A stretch of DNA of 64,000 bases from Pleurostoma richardsiae (Eukaryota; Ascomycota; Sordariomycetes; Calosphaeriales; Pleurostomataceae): positions 558,001-622,000 of the forward strand of contig JANBVO010000020.1 of NCBI GenBank assembly GCA_030052745.1, written 5' to 3'. The notes below the pieces were generated by a model that saw only the letters and a list, made by a program, of their open reading frames with translations, did not search any database and had not been told where the DNA came from. Positions 1 through 11,174 of the stretch are shown one piece after another (the first letter of the stretch is position 1; each line of letters opens with the position of its first letter). Both the position numbers and the translations under genes were made by a program.

Positions 1-563
1 TCGTCGATCCTCCCCTCCTCTATGAGGCTGCACAGCGGAGTCGAGAGGAATCCCTGAGCACTTCGAGACGCCGCGTATGAGGGCCGCAACGCCGCGAGGC
101 CGGTGACAGCGTCACGGATCACGCCCCATATGAGCTCCAGGTCGGCAGAAGTCACCGCGATTCCTTCCCGGCTCTTTTGCCTCAAGAGGGCGACACCGAG
201 AACTAAGTTGGCGAGGTGCCGCAGCTCCCCGTCGCTGTTTTCGAAGCTCTTCGCAAGCGATGACTGTAGGTCGTCCAGCAAGATGCCGTCACATGTTATC
301 GTCATTTGCCCGTCTGCATGCGGATTGGCGCACCTACAGCTACATGCTTGAATCCACTTGATTAGGAGGTCTATCACATCTAGTGATGCTCGGGTCGCTG
401 CAACAACTCCTTGGACTACCCGAAGAAGCCCCCTTTGCGAGAGAAGGTAGGTTGCACGGCCCGCGAGATCGCCGGCAAGCCCATCGGCGGATCTGTCAAC
501 GAGGTCGGCATGACGGCCCAAAGCGGTGATCCCGGGCCCTGTGGTCTGCTCCAGGGACGGCAT
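1..563 (-). CDS. Unknown protein, N-terminal part, runs off the left edge
   Basis: An uninterrupted frame starts with ATG at 563 and stays open for 187 codons to the first base of the window, so the 3' part of the gene lies outside. The protein begins MPSLEQTTGPGI and is rich in Ala, Leu and Ser, with helical-looking stretches such as LLRVVQGVVAATRASLDVID and a Cys-containing patch (CSCRC) near residue 75. No signal peptide or long membrane segment is visible. I do not recognise the family. Coding status rests on the long open frame and ordinary-looking composition; a chance GC-rich frame is possible. It is divergent from the nucleoside hydrolase gene, with 320 bp between the two start codons. 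Confidence 0.45.
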   Translation of the reverse strand, partial: MPSLEQTTGPGITALGRHADLVDRSADGLAGDLAGRATYLLSQRGLLRVVQGVVAATRASLDVIDLLIKWIQACSCRCANPHADGQMTITCDGILLDDLQSSLAKSFENSDGELRHLANLVLGVALLRQKSREGIAVTSADLELIWGVIRDAVTGLAALRPSYAASRSAQGFLSTPLCSLIEEGRID

Positions 564-883
564 GCTTAGGTATCTTTCGGGGCTGTCTGCGTGGCGGGGT
601 AGACGCGCGTGGGAAATCCTCTAGATGATGGTTGCAGTGGGAGTTGCAGGATGGAAGTGGATGTGGCGGAGCGGGACGTAGACCTGCAGGAAGAGCGAAT
701 CGGCCTTGCTAGTCCTGCACGCTCTCCGCGCCAGACGAGCCAGTCGATTGCCAGACCTCCTCGCACACAGCACGTACCCGACAGCGAAGCTATCACTGAT
801 TTTGTATCGCCGCCCGCGCGCCGCGGATAGGCCACGGTCTGTGACAGTCATTTAGGCCGCATAGCCACCGCCGACTGTCAGTC
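564..883. other. Divergent intergenic region (320 bp)
   Basis: This stretch separates the start of the unknown minus-strand gene from the start of the nucleoside hydrolase gene and should hold both promoters. No clear TATA box, repeat or RNA gene is visible. Short overlapping frames on both strands look like chance. Confidence 0.5.
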
Positions 884-2083
884 ATGCATATCGGATGGAG
901 CACCGCAGCGATAGGCTTCGCGTCTTGCCTGGCAGCCGCCGCCCGCAAGAATCTCATCATCGACACCGACCTATTCAGCGACTGCGAGTACGTCGTTACT
1001 CCCCTCTCGCCTTGTGGCTACTGGCACACTCTGGCCCCGTATGGCTGACAGCAAGGAACCCCAGTGACGCCGGCGCTCTGCTCCTCGCTGCCACCGCTCC
1101 CGATGTGGTTCTTCTGGCGGTGAACGTCAACTACCCTTCGTCCTTCTCTGCCCTTGCCGTCTCCGCCATTCTAGCGCACTATGGACACTCCCACGTGCCT
1201 ATTGGCATCGTGCGCCCTCTTACAAACGAGACATTTCTTGACACTTACTACTACGAGCTTGGCGAGTTCGCGAGCAAAGTTGCCTATCACTGGTCAGGGG
1301 GCACTCTACCTTGGGGGGCGGCCGAGCAGGCCTGGGATCCAGTGTCATTGTACCGTAAGGTACTCTCCGAAGCTGATGACGGCAGCGTGACCGTCGTCTC
1401 GATAGGCTTCTTCGAGAACGTGAGCCATGCCCATTGTCCATATCAACGGTCATGTCTGACGATGCAGCTCACGCCCAAAGCTCTCTGCTCTTTTGAATTC
1501 GAGCGCAGACTCTTATTCGGACTTGACGGGGACGCAGCTTATAGACCAGAAAGTCTCCGAATTGGTCGTCATGGGCGGCAAATACCCTTCGGGAAGAGAG
1601 TTCAACTTCTGGGGAAGCGATCCCTCCCTGACTGCGCACGTCATAAACAGCTGGAAAGGACCCGTTGTCTTTTCTGGCTCCGAGATGGGTGAGACCGTCG
1701 CAACTGGCCGATCCCTCATGGAGAACGGCCCCCGAGGCGATCCTGTACGGGCCGCATACACCTATTACACTTATGGAGTTCCCCGTTTCTCTTGGGACCC
1801 TCTGACGGTCCTTTACGCCATTAGAGGACTAGGTGACTACTTCACGTTCGGAAACGTGAATGGATACAACCATATCGAACTTGACGGATCAAATCGCTGG
1901 ATCCCAGATGAGAATGTCAGAACCCAGCATTGGCTGAAACTCAAGAAAGATAATGTGTCCGTCGGGGTACACCTCGACAGGATGTTCCTAGAGGGAGCCC
2001 GTTCAGTGGTGAAAAGGCCTGCGCCATGGTTTACACCCCCTGGCCCCCCTCGTACACGTTATCACCTCCACGGGGAACTGTAG
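884..2083 (+). CDS. Secreted inosine/uridine-preferring nucleoside hydrolase-like protein
   Basis: Exons 884-987, 1065-1419 and 1481-2083 give 353 aa. Enzymes of this family cleave the N-glycosidic bond of ribonucleosides for purine or pyrimidine salvage. Residues 1-20 form a signal peptide (MHIGWSTAAIGFASCLAAAA), so the protein probably acts outside the cell. The acidic metal-binding motif DTDLFSDCDD (residues 27-36) spans the first intron, which confirms that junction: exon 1 ends GA and exon 2 supplies T. Intron 2 joins GFFEN to LSALLNSSADSY, the conserved family segment, followed by ELVVMGGKYPSG. The C-terminal half carries the conserved FNFWGSDP and PVVFSGSEMG blocks. Introns are 77 and 61 nt. 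Substrate cannot be told from sequence. The last 20 residues are less certain because an unseen 3' intron could change them. Confidence 0.88.
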
Positions 2084-2511
2084 CAGAGCCTCAAAACTAT
2101 TATTGAGGCCACAGCATTCCAGCATGGCCGACCCTACAAGAGAGAACAACCAGAGCCAAGGGGGGTGCGACAAGGGTCCAGCAGCGCGCCGCATTCAGGG
2201 GCGGTAGGCGCGAAACCCTGGTCGCTCAACAAGTCTCGAGGACAATGTTCACTTTGCATTGCAGGACGTATCCTAGAGGTAGACATTATGTACCCGCTAA
2301 TAGGCTGCTTAACCATATCGAAGCCCATATCGAACATCTTGAAGGGGTTTGTTTCCTGCTCTCTGCTGATGCCTTTATATGGCTTCAGCTGGCATACTCC
2401 CTGCCTTATTCAGTGCGGATCAAGATACGATGTTCCCTTTCGCGCCTTAACGCCCCCTTGTTGTACAACCTACAAGGCCACGCTTCTTCCTGGTAAAAGC
2501 ATCGGCCAGCA
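2084..2511. other. Convergent intergenic region (428 bp)
   Basis: This is the 3' space between the nucleoside hydrolase and the cupredoxin gene. Short frames on both strands have no recognisable content. No repeat or RNA gene is seen. Confidence 0.5.
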
Positions 2512-4702
2512 CTAAGGATTCGATACCCAGAGAAGCTCGGGTCCAGCAACGGCCACGCTAGGAAGATCCTGCAGCTTCACGGCGGATTGCTTGACGAGGA
2601 CCCCCCAGACATGGCCGTACAGAGTGCTGGGCACCTCGGCAAATCCACTGCTCTGCACTGATGAAAATTGCAGTGTTCCCCATGCCCCAAGCCAGGCCAA
2701 ATAGAGCTGTCCGTCCTTCTGTAGATTCGCGTCGATGGCGACAGTCACGCTAGCGACCCGGTCCGTACTGCCGAGTTTCTGGACGCTGGTGAATTGTAGA
2801 GGCGGGATGGGTGCGGAGAGCCATTCCATCTTGTCGGGGCAATCGGCCACGTAGTTATTCATGGCGTAGCTATAGGCCAGTGCGGCGGGCATCAACGCCT
2901 CTCTAGGCGCGGCGGCGGCCATGTGATTCTGCATCATGTTGACGACGGCCGTCATACGCGACTTGGCGCCCACCTGGGTTGCCAGTGCGGGTATTAGCCA
3001 GGGGTCGGTCGAAGCCACCTTGCCGATGATATCCAGTATGAGACCAATCTCCAAGAGGAGCAGCGTCAGTGCTGCGTGCAGGAAGGCGTCGACGTTCATA
3101 TTGGGTATGTTGTACGTGCACAAGCCCATCACGTCCTTGGAGTAGTGCTGCAGCGAATCGGTCGATGTGCTGCGATGCACGAGGGCCTGCGCCGACAGGG
3201 TGCCGATGATGTCGACGATGCTCTTGGGGTAGCTGTTAGACCAAGATCCACCATTTAGCTTGCTGTAGCCGTCGACGACAATCTCTAGAAAGATATCGTC
3301 AAACCACTGGAGGAGTTGGAGCAGGTCAGTGGCATTGTCACTGATAGTGGGTGCCCAGTTGTAGCTATTCGGCGGACCGCCACCGGCCATGCCCGAGAGG
3401 TAGTCGGACATGTTTTGTCCCGCCGGAGGGACATAGGAGATGGTGTCGAAGTCGAGTCCCGTGACATTAAGGACGTTTCCGTTCAGGGATGGGATGACAG
3501 TACCATTCACAGAGAGCACGCCTCCCAGCGGAGCCTCTGGCAGGATGGTACTCTCAGATGCCTTCGCCGCGAGGTCTATGAAGGCCAGAAGGGTATTGCC
3601 GGTGGCCGGCCTGTGGCTTGGGGTTAGTATTTGAACGCCAGTCGTAAACGAGTCTCGCCACTGGATATACTTACGCATTGATGCTGCCGACCATGCCGGA
3701 CTGGCAGTGAGACTTCTTTGTCTGCGCGCAATAGAACCAAATGGGCTTTGTGTCGTTGATGACGATATCAAACAACACGCCGGACGGGGATACGTTAGTT
3801 GGAACAAAACCACTGGTGAATCCGTGGTCCAGAGGGTGGCAGGGATCGCCGAAGGAGGACTGCACGACGGAGTGGTTCTAGAAGGTCGTCAGTTCACCTG
3901 CGGATTCCGTAGTTCTGGGTTCGGCTGCTTCGAAGAGTTGCTTACTGCTGGGTTGAAGCTGAACTCCACCATGGTTCGCGGCAGTTCGTTTGTCACATTG
4001 TTTGGGGTGAATGTCAGATTCCCGCCTAGGCCCACGTCGATATGCAAAAGGCGCAGGCCACCCACGGGTAGGCCATCGGGGGGTGACGTGCTGGTTGAGG
4101 CTGTTGCCGCTTTCGCCTTGTAGGCGTCAATTGTATTGCCGCTAGTTGGTCTGCGACATTGCAGCCATCATCATCATCATCAGCCAAAAGTCTCCGGATG
4201 AGGTGCGGAGAGCTATTCTACATGTGCGCCATATCGCCAACGACAGCATGCAGCGGAACACTCACGCATTGAGGGCGTGCACCATGCCCTTTTGGCAGTG
4301 GTCGCCGTTTATTTGGCTGCAGTAGACCCATACTGGCTTCGTATCGTTGATGCTTATGGTCCAGGTAGTCGCCGCCGCGACGTCTGGCAAGGGATTAGGG
4401 GTGAAACCAGAGAAGAAGCCGCCCGCGACTGGGTGGCACGGATCGTCGAAGGACGACTCCACCACCGAATGGTTCTAACGAGGTTGTTAGCAGCCGGTCA
4501 AACGTCTTTATGTCCTCGCAACGGCCACTGCGCTCACCTTTGCGAAGAAATGGTATGTGACTGTATCGCCCACAGCTGGGTTCAGCGTCTCTGGCACAAA
4601 TTTTAGCTGCGAGTCCTTGCCGACTGTAACATCGTAATGGGCGGCTTCGGCGATGGACACAAGCAACAAAACAGGCAAAAGCAACAGCGTAGAACGACAC
4701 AT
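2512..4702 (-). CDS. Secreted protein with two tandem cupredoxin domains and a ferritin-like C-terminal domain
   Basis: Five exons (4538-4702, 4266-4474, 3946-4141, 3675-3877, 2512-3610) give 623 aa. Residues 1-20 are a signal peptide. Two cupredoxin domains follow (about 21-125 and 146-258). Each keeps a full type-1 copper ligand set: His57, Cys107, His114, Met119, and His192, Cys240, His247, Met252. The domains share NHSVV..SSF..DPCHP and the INDTKP...YC.Q...HC..GMV pattern of fungal 'extracellular serine-rich' proteins. The C-terminal part (roughly 330-500) is helical, with ATQVGAKSRMTAVVNMMQNH and APREALMPAALAYSYAMNN, and resembles ferritin-like Rds1/LsdA stress or sexual-development proteins; this last match is from memory. 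A tail of about 120 residues follows. No membrane anchor is seen. Copper binding is a strong inference; electron transfer, metal storage and wall functions are all open. Confidence 0.82.
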
Positions 4703-6061
4703 TTTGGTTCCTCCTTTGGCTCATTCAGACAACCTAGACGGTGTTACGGTAGTCCTTCACGCGCAAGGACCGGAAGAGTCAGCGGGCGAAACCAGAGAGA
4801 GCACACGCGGCCAATCCGTCCTTCTCCCAGCAGCGCAAGTGACTTGGAACTGAGCGCCATTTTATGAACAAAAACTAGACGCCGCTCTATATCTACTGTT
4901 GGTATTGGCGGAAAGTCTCGCTCCTTGAGGCCTGTCCTATCGCCGGTATGCAGAGTAAGCGCTGAGTGGCTGGAGGCCCCTATTCCTCGCGTGCCAGGCC
5001 AACAGCAGGGACAAGGATGATTGCTATTTGCAGCTTATTGCAGATGCTTTGGCGGGTGAGCGCCAGCATGGCATATAGCCTGCATATCAGACAAAAATAT
5101 CACGGCCAATAGGGTGTGTCGTCCGGAGCGGAAGGGGAGTCTGCCGGCTTGAGGCAGAGGCGGCAGGGGAACGGCGCAGCTCATCAGGACCGCCTCTTTC
5201 CCCGGAACGCTCTGTTGGCATGCTTTGTGGCTTCCAGCAAACCCACAGCCTCCCGGAGCGCTTCGATTCCGGCTCCTCGACTTGTAGAAGGTGGAGTTAT
5301 CCGTCCGCCTCCCGTCTCCGCAGTCGGCGGGTGAAGCTCTCTGAAGGAGATCGCGTACATATTCGTACAACAATAGCCTGCAAGCCGGAGTCGAACAGTC
5401 CCGGACGAGGTCATCGCAGGGGAAACACTGGCTAGAAGTTCCGAGTCGGCAGCCGAGAACTACTCTGCAGTGTCTAACCTCCAGACTCTTCGTGGGTGGT
5501 GGCTCGCTTGGCGGGTAAGCGCTTGCACACTCCCTTGTTCTGTCGGCCCGCTTGCTTCGGCTCACGTCAGCCCCACAACCTCATGCTGGGATGCGACTCC
5601 ATTCCGCCGAGGTGGCAGCCTCTTTGGACAGCGGCGGCCGCTTACCCCGGAGACGTCACTGGCTACCAGACCTTGGCGCTTCGCCCGGCGTGGGTGGGAT
5701 GACCAGGGGTCGCAGCAGGCAAGATAAGGTAAAAATAAGCTTACCTGACAAAGAGTCATGGGCTGGTCCGCGACAGCTGCGTATGGCCAACAAACAACAC
5801 GGAGTCGGAGTGCGCAGCCACCGGGTCGAGCCTAGGGCACAGGCAACCCGTGCCGAGCCTCTAAAGAGAGCTCCTAAGCGGTGCTGCCAGGCAATCTTCC
5901 CGGCCCTTCAATGTTGGTATAACCTCAGTCTTCCCCCACAGGTGGTCTTCCAGCTTCTCTCACTCCTGGCTGTTTCTCCTCTTTTCTTTGTGTTTTTCTC
6001 GCTTTACACAGGAGCCGCTGCCCCCCATCGTTCCCACTCTCGGGTTGACGTTCCTGCAGCA
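4703..6061. other. Divergent intergenic region (1.36 kb) with a pyrimidine-rich leader
   Basis: This region lies between the starts of the cupredoxin and SUR7-type genes. Several frames of 60-176 codons are open on both strands, but none resembles a known protein. About 5920-6030 is strongly pyrimidine-rich (runs of CTTC and TTTCTC), a common core-promoter or 5' leader feature of fungal genes just before a start codon; a TTTACACAG at about 6004-6012 could also be a 3' splice site of a leader intron. Confidence 0.45.
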
Positions 6062-7292
6062 ATGGCCGGACGACAGTCGGTTCTCAACTATCTTCCCGGG
6101 TTATTCTCCGGCCTTGCTTTTGGTCTGATCCTCCTCATCCTTCTCCCCGGTGTCAACCACGCTCTGCTTGGTCTTTACTATCTAAAGGTTGGCGGCGATA
6201 TACAACGAGGCTCGCTGATCGGACGAATGTACTTACGGATAGTAGACCGATACCTCCAACCTCAACGTGCCGTCCAGGCTCTCTAACTCGACATTTCTGA
6301 GAGATCTTTCCACCGTCAGCGGCGCTGACTACGTAGGGAAAGACGCAACTACCTCGTCCCTCGAACTGGGCGAGGTATACACTGTCTATCTTTTGACATC
6401 TTGCGCCCGCACAGGTCGCTCGGTCGACTGCGCCCAAGCACGTGTCGGCTTCAAGTTCGATGCGACCTCCGACTTGAAGCTCGACAGCACGGCGCTGCAA
6501 GGGACATATGACAACAAATATCTGGATGCGCTCTCCGCTTACTCCAAGCTGTCAGGCTTCATTTCCGGTGCTTATGTGCTGTCCTGCGCGCTCGTCATCC
6601 TCACACCCTTTATTATCCTGTTTACTGTCCGCTTCCCAAGGGCTGGTCTGCTGGCCGCCGCCAGTTCCGTCATTTCCGCGCTCTTCCTCCTCGCGGCGAA
6701 CACTGCAGCCATGGTCACCTTCAAAAACGTGGACAGCACCTTCAATGCCGCCTTTAATAGCGCGGGGCTCAGCTCATCGCTTGGCACCAAGATCTTCGCG
6801 CTGTCGTGGGTTGCCTTCGCCGCCTCACTGTTCGCGGCCATCGTCTACGTCATCCGCGCCTGCAGCCCTGACGCAGCAACACGGCGCAGACACATGGTGG
6901 CGCGCTCCATGGGCGACAAGCCTGGCGCTTCGGCGGTGATAACGGTAGGCGGTCCCGTCAGAGTCGGTGACGATGCCGCCGGCACCGTCGAGGGTGCTAC
7001 CGGACAGAAGAAGCCTGGTTTCATCGACCGAATCCCGACATGGAACCGGCACAAATACGTGCAGGTCGAGAAACAGCCGGCCCTAGTGCGGACAGACGCG
7101 GCCGGTCGTGAAAGGGCCGTCGTCGTGGAGTCACCCGATGATGTGAGGCGCAGGTCAGAGGATGACTGGGCAGCGGCAGACGAATACGCCAACCCTGGGG
7201 GCCGAGGCATTGCTATGAAGAGTCTTGCTGGAGGAAATAAGCCCCGGAGAGATATGAATATGGCATACGAGCCGTACAACAGCGCCAGCTAG
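6062..7292 (+). CDS. SUR7/PalI-family four-pass membrane protein
   Basis: Exons 6062-6187 and 6246-7292 give 390 aa. SUR7-family proteins sit in plasma-membrane eisosome domains and affect wall organisation, endocytosis and membrane stress. Membrane segments are visible at about 11-35, 147-170, 175-197 and 223-246. The extracellular loop after segment 1 has the DTSNLNVPSRLSNSTFL stretch and a Cys pair (Cys95 and Cys104, in SCARTGRSVDC) typical of the family. A hydrophilic C-terminal tail of about 140 residues is cytosolic. The ATG at 6062 was chosen because LPGLFSGLAFGL begins the conserved first helix, although the frame is open upstream to 5552. The intron's 5' site (GTTGGC) is weak, but the joined sequence YYLK-TDTSNLNV fits the family. 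Exact paralogue is not clear. Confidence 0.8.
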
Positions 7293-8034
7293 TGGGTCGC
7301 AGTCCGCGAGGAGGTCTGCACGGTTTTGTATCACGTCCAGGTACCGCCGGCTTTGAGAGAGTTAGACGGCGACTGCGGCGTGCTGATGAAAAACATGGTG
7401 CATTTCTCCAGTTGTGGGCGAGCGCCGTGCATTCAATAAAGACCAGATGATGTTCACTAGGTTTCCGCAGACGCGGTCCAGGAACAGACATCGTGTGTGG
7501 CCAGGACTACGACGTACACTGTAGCCGACGAAGCTGTTCATGGCATGGAAAGACTCTGTTGCAAGCGTCACGAAGGAGAAAGCAAAGACAGGGCTCACTC
7601 TGTTCGTCCTGCGTCCTGTCAACCTAGCAAGCATCGAGGGACTTGGGACACCTTTTGGGGTGGGGAGGGGGGGTTCTCAGTTTGACCCCGGCTGATAAAT
7701 GCCCCTGATCAAAGGAAATTGAAGAGAGTCGGGCCAGCGTGCTTTAACACAGACGAGGCGCATCATCATGTTACATGGGCGCTGTTATCAGCCGAACATA
7801 GGCTCATTATTCGCTGACTCAGCCGCGTGGGACGTGGTCGTGCCGTTGTCATATTCCACCGTATTCCCCGCCCGAACGAAGTAGGTACCTACCTGAAGTA
7901 CCTACTTTGGTACCTACCTTACCTACCTACTGCGTCAGCTCAGCGCCGTTGTGAGCTGTGACTCTCCCATCACCTGGTCCTATTGGCGATAGACTCCCGT
8001 CTCGTTTCCTCTTTTCCATGCGTGGAATCATGCG
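7293..8034. other. Intergenic region (742 bp) with a GGTACC-type repeat
   Basis: This holds the 3' flank of the SUR7-type gene and the promoter of the mitochondrial carrier. At 7881-7930 there is a run of TAGGTACC/TACCTACC units, one of many in the window. No gene is supported. Confidence 0.5.
7881..7930. repeat. GGTACC/TACCTACC short-repeat tract
   Basis: Imperfect 4-5 bp units (TACC, CTAC) and palindromic GGTACC are clustered upstream of the mitochondrial carrier start. Confidence 0.7.
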
Positions 8035-9438
8035 ATGAGCAACACAAACTCGGAAATTCTTCTGGTACGTGTGAAGTCCTTGTGCGAAATCCCGATCTCA
8101 GTCTCCGGCAGCTTCCGCCGCACAGTTTCCGGCCCAGGCCCGGGGAGCCGGACCCGGCCAGCGTCAGCTCAGGCGTCACATCCCTCCACGGAGCGGTCGT
8201 GAAACCTAAACCCTCTCTCTGCCACCCTGGAGAATGGTGTAGCCATCTCGCATGGAGTGGCGCCGCGAAATGGCTTAGTAGGCTTGAGAGAAATACCGGC
8301 GGAGAGAGGCCAGTCTCTCCTTCAATGATGTGCTGACACTGGAGAATCTGGATAGGCCGGAGCGGTGGCAGCATTCACGGTCGACCTGATGGTCTACCCG
8401 CTGGACACGCTCAAGACACGGTACCAGAGCCAGGACTACATCAAGACTTTTGCAAGGTCGGCCGGAGCGAAGCAGGCGCCCGTCAACGCCTTCAGGGGTT
8501 TATACCAGGGCGTTGGCAGCGTCATCGTAGCCACGTTGCCCGCAGGTATGTCTTGGTCGCAGCAGTCTAAATTACCGGCCGTTCCACTGATTACCCGCAA
8601 AGCTGGGATATTCTTCACCACATACGAAGGCGCAAAGCGTTTCTATTCTGGCCTGTTGTCTTCCTCTCATCTGCCCGAGGCCGCGGTACACTCTCTCGCT
8701 TCGGGCACAGCTGAGTTAGCGTCATGTCTGGTTCTTACGCCCGCAGAAGTGATCAAACAAAATGCGCAGATGATCCGCCAGGGAGGCTCTGCAGGTGCAT
8801 CGCGCGGCAGTACCTCAATGCAGGCTCTGCGGATGATCTGGCAGAGCGAGGGTGGTCCCGTGCGTCGCCTACTCACGGGATACACTGCGCTTATCGCCAG
8901 AAACCTGCCATTCACTGCTCTGCAATTCCCCATTTTCGAAGCTGTGCGGTCGAGGATCTGGGCCCGTCGGGATCGTACCCTGCAGAGCGCCAGCCTGACC
9001 ACGAAAGATGTGGCCGCCGGCGCCGGCGATGTTGAAAGGAGGATCCAGGACAAGACCTTATCCGGCATCCTCGAGACGGGCATCGTCACGGGCGTCAGTG
9101 CCGCCATCTCGGGTTCATTCGCAGCTGTCATTACGACGCCGACCGATGTCGTCAAAACAAGGATGATGCTCGCCGCTGCCGGCAACGTGGGGAATGACAA
9201 CGGCCAGGCGGTGATGAGGCAGGAACACACAGCGCAAGCGAAGGATAGACGAAGCAGTGGCGGCTTCCAAGTCGCGAAGCAGGTCTATGGCGAGCGTGGC
9301 ATCCGCGGATTGTTCCGTGGTGGTCTTTTACGAGCTGGATGGACGGCTTTGGGCAGTGGTTTGTACCTTGGCACGTACGAAGCTGCGAAAGTCTGGCTCA
9401 AGGGGAACAAGGGGGCTCATGACGACGACGCCTTTTGA
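8035..9438 (+). CDS. Mitochondrial carrier (SLC25), S-adenosylmethionine-transporter type
   Basis: Exons 8035-8064, 8356-8545 and 8603-9438 give 351 aa. SLC25 carriers move metabolites across the inner mitochondrial membrane. All three signature motifs are present: PLDTLKTR (residues 25-32), PAEVIKQ in the second repeat, and PTDVVKTR in the third. FRGLYQGVGSVIVATLP followed by AGIFFTTYE is characteristic of the SAM carrier group (yeast Pet8, human SLC25A26), where it would import S-adenosylmethionine for mitochondrial methylation. Exon 1 encodes only MSNTNSEILL and is followed by a 291-nt intron; it was chosen because it is the only upstream ATG that joins in phase to AGAVAAFTVDLM with good splice sites. 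An insertion of about 30 residues (GNVGNDNGQAV onward) sits in the third repeat. Substrate is inferred, not proven. Confidence 0.8.
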
Positions 9439-10428
9439 CTTCGCCCACACGCGGCCACGAGTAGAAAGGCGGCGACTAAGAAGCCGTCAGTACCGCCCCA
9501 TCGTAAGAATAGACGATAGAGTAGGCAGAGTGCAGTTGTATGATGAGCATCATATCGTAGGAGCCACACATTGGCTTCGTCTTCACTTTTCACGTTGGCC
9601 TTGGCATTGCCCTACATACCGCCGTGACGGACGCAGGCCGAGCACATAAGTCCTATATCGGATGCAGGCATAGCTGGCCTGATAATGCAATGCAATGCCG
9701 GAACGTGGTGCCATCTGCGTGGTTAGCGAGCCTACGACTCGCAGGGCAGTGACTCGAATGAATAGAGGAGGTGGGGGGGAAGGGAAAAGCGCTAATGATA
9801 TACGCCGCCGCGGACAGCCCCCTAAAAAAGAAGTGCCACAGCGGCAGATAGATCACGGCTGACCCCTGAATCGGTCGCCGGTGGCGGTGTGGGACCTCAA
9901 CCTTTTTGACTCTCGGAGCGGTTGGTCAAAGCCATCGCATCAGTCGGGTAACCGATTGCGCGATTCGGATGACCATGAACCACACCGAAAATTCAGTCGA
10001 TGCAATCCGCCGCCTGCAAAGCATACATTGATGTGCCGTAGCACTAGCGCAATAGCCTTATGCCCCGGATCGCTCGTCATCCTTAGCCAGCATGCCACCC
10101 GGCCCTGAGCATACCGCCCATTACGCAGTGCGTGCTCGCTCGAGCTTTCCGTGGCTCTTTTCGCAATGTATGCCACAGCCTTCGATGCTCCCTACTGGCG
10201 AGCGCGGCACGTCCTAGGCCGAGCACCATCCGGCCAAGATCAGCGAACATAAATTGTGCCCTCTCCGTCGTCTCGCTCACCCTCATGTCGTCCGGCTTCT
10301 AAGCCTCCACCCACCTTACTTGCAACCTTCATCTGCTAAAGTCTACCGGAAAGCCCCAAAGACAACCTTGATAAATTCTCAAGAACCGTTCTCTTGGTAG
10401 TAGCGTTTCCTTTCCCGCTGTCCGCAAC
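9439..10428. other. Intergenic region (990 bp)
   Basis: No supported gene, RNA or repeat. Overlapping frames of 67-130 codons on both strands have no recognisable content. The last 60 bp before 10429 look like an ordinary fungal leader. Confidence 0.45.
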
Positions 10429-11174
10429 ATGGTTCAAGCCGAGATTCTTGACACGGTACGGCAAACGCCTTATGGCTCGTCAACACCAAAGTCAGACCTT
10501 GTTGTGACTGAGAAAGAGCTGAGTAGCATTGAGCTCAGTCTCGAGAGAAGAGTAGAGCACTGGTCCCGCCACCTGGTCGTCTCGCCCTACACGGAAAAGG
10601 AGCACCTCCTCGATCTTGATACACTTGATAGCGAGAACCAGCTGCTAGCAGAGGCCCTGGTGCATTTCAGATGCTTGCGTGACGATTATGCCACGTCGCC
10701 GTACTTGGAGACATTCAACTGGCCCGAGGTTATCGACCGAGTGCGGGAGCTGGCGCTTGCTCGGCATCACTCGTGGAAGGAGACTTCCTTCTACATCGTG
10801 GCCTTTCGGTCGCAGATCCAAGGAAGTACGGTGTATGCCGACCTCGGCCTGCTGGACAAAGCTGCGCATGCCGAAGCGACCGCGAGCGGCGGCTTCCTGA
10901 AGTGCGTCGTTACCCCGCCTGTTGCTGATAACAAGCACGTAGGTACCTAACACTCGATAGGTACTGGTTTGGGTCCCCCAACCACGAGCTCCGGAACCTT
11001 GCAACGTGCATCTGGAGGTCGAGAGAGGACGCGAAGAAGGGCGGTGTCGGACCAGCCCACAGAAGAGCGGCAGGAGCAACCCGAGACCTTTACTCCTTCT
11101 GGAGGATCGACCGGCACCGACTTACCATCCGGGACAACGTCTCGAGCTGGGACATTGGCGAATGGGTGGACTGA
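10429..11174 (+). CDS. UPF0643-like conserved fungal protein
   Basis: Exons 10429-10901 and 10961-11174 give 228 aa. The exon junction falls in the conserved block GGFLK-YWFGSPNHELRNLATC: exon 1 ends AA and exon 2 begins with G. Further conserved features are CIWRSREDAKKGGVGPAHR and LYSFWRIDRHRLTIRD, which I associate with fungal UPF0643 proteins. No function is known for that family. There is no signal peptide or membrane segment. The N-terminal 100 residues are helical and polar. The second exon has no frame long enough to show up as a single ORF, which is why the gene looks truncated at the intron. The intron (59 nt) contains a copy of the GGTACC-type repeat. Confidence 0.72.

Noticed and set aside
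5552-6061. Upstream in-frame extension of the SUR7-type gene
   Set aside because: The frame is open but the product before MAGRQSVLN looks random and crosses a pyrimidine-rich leader; the family N-terminus starts at 6062.
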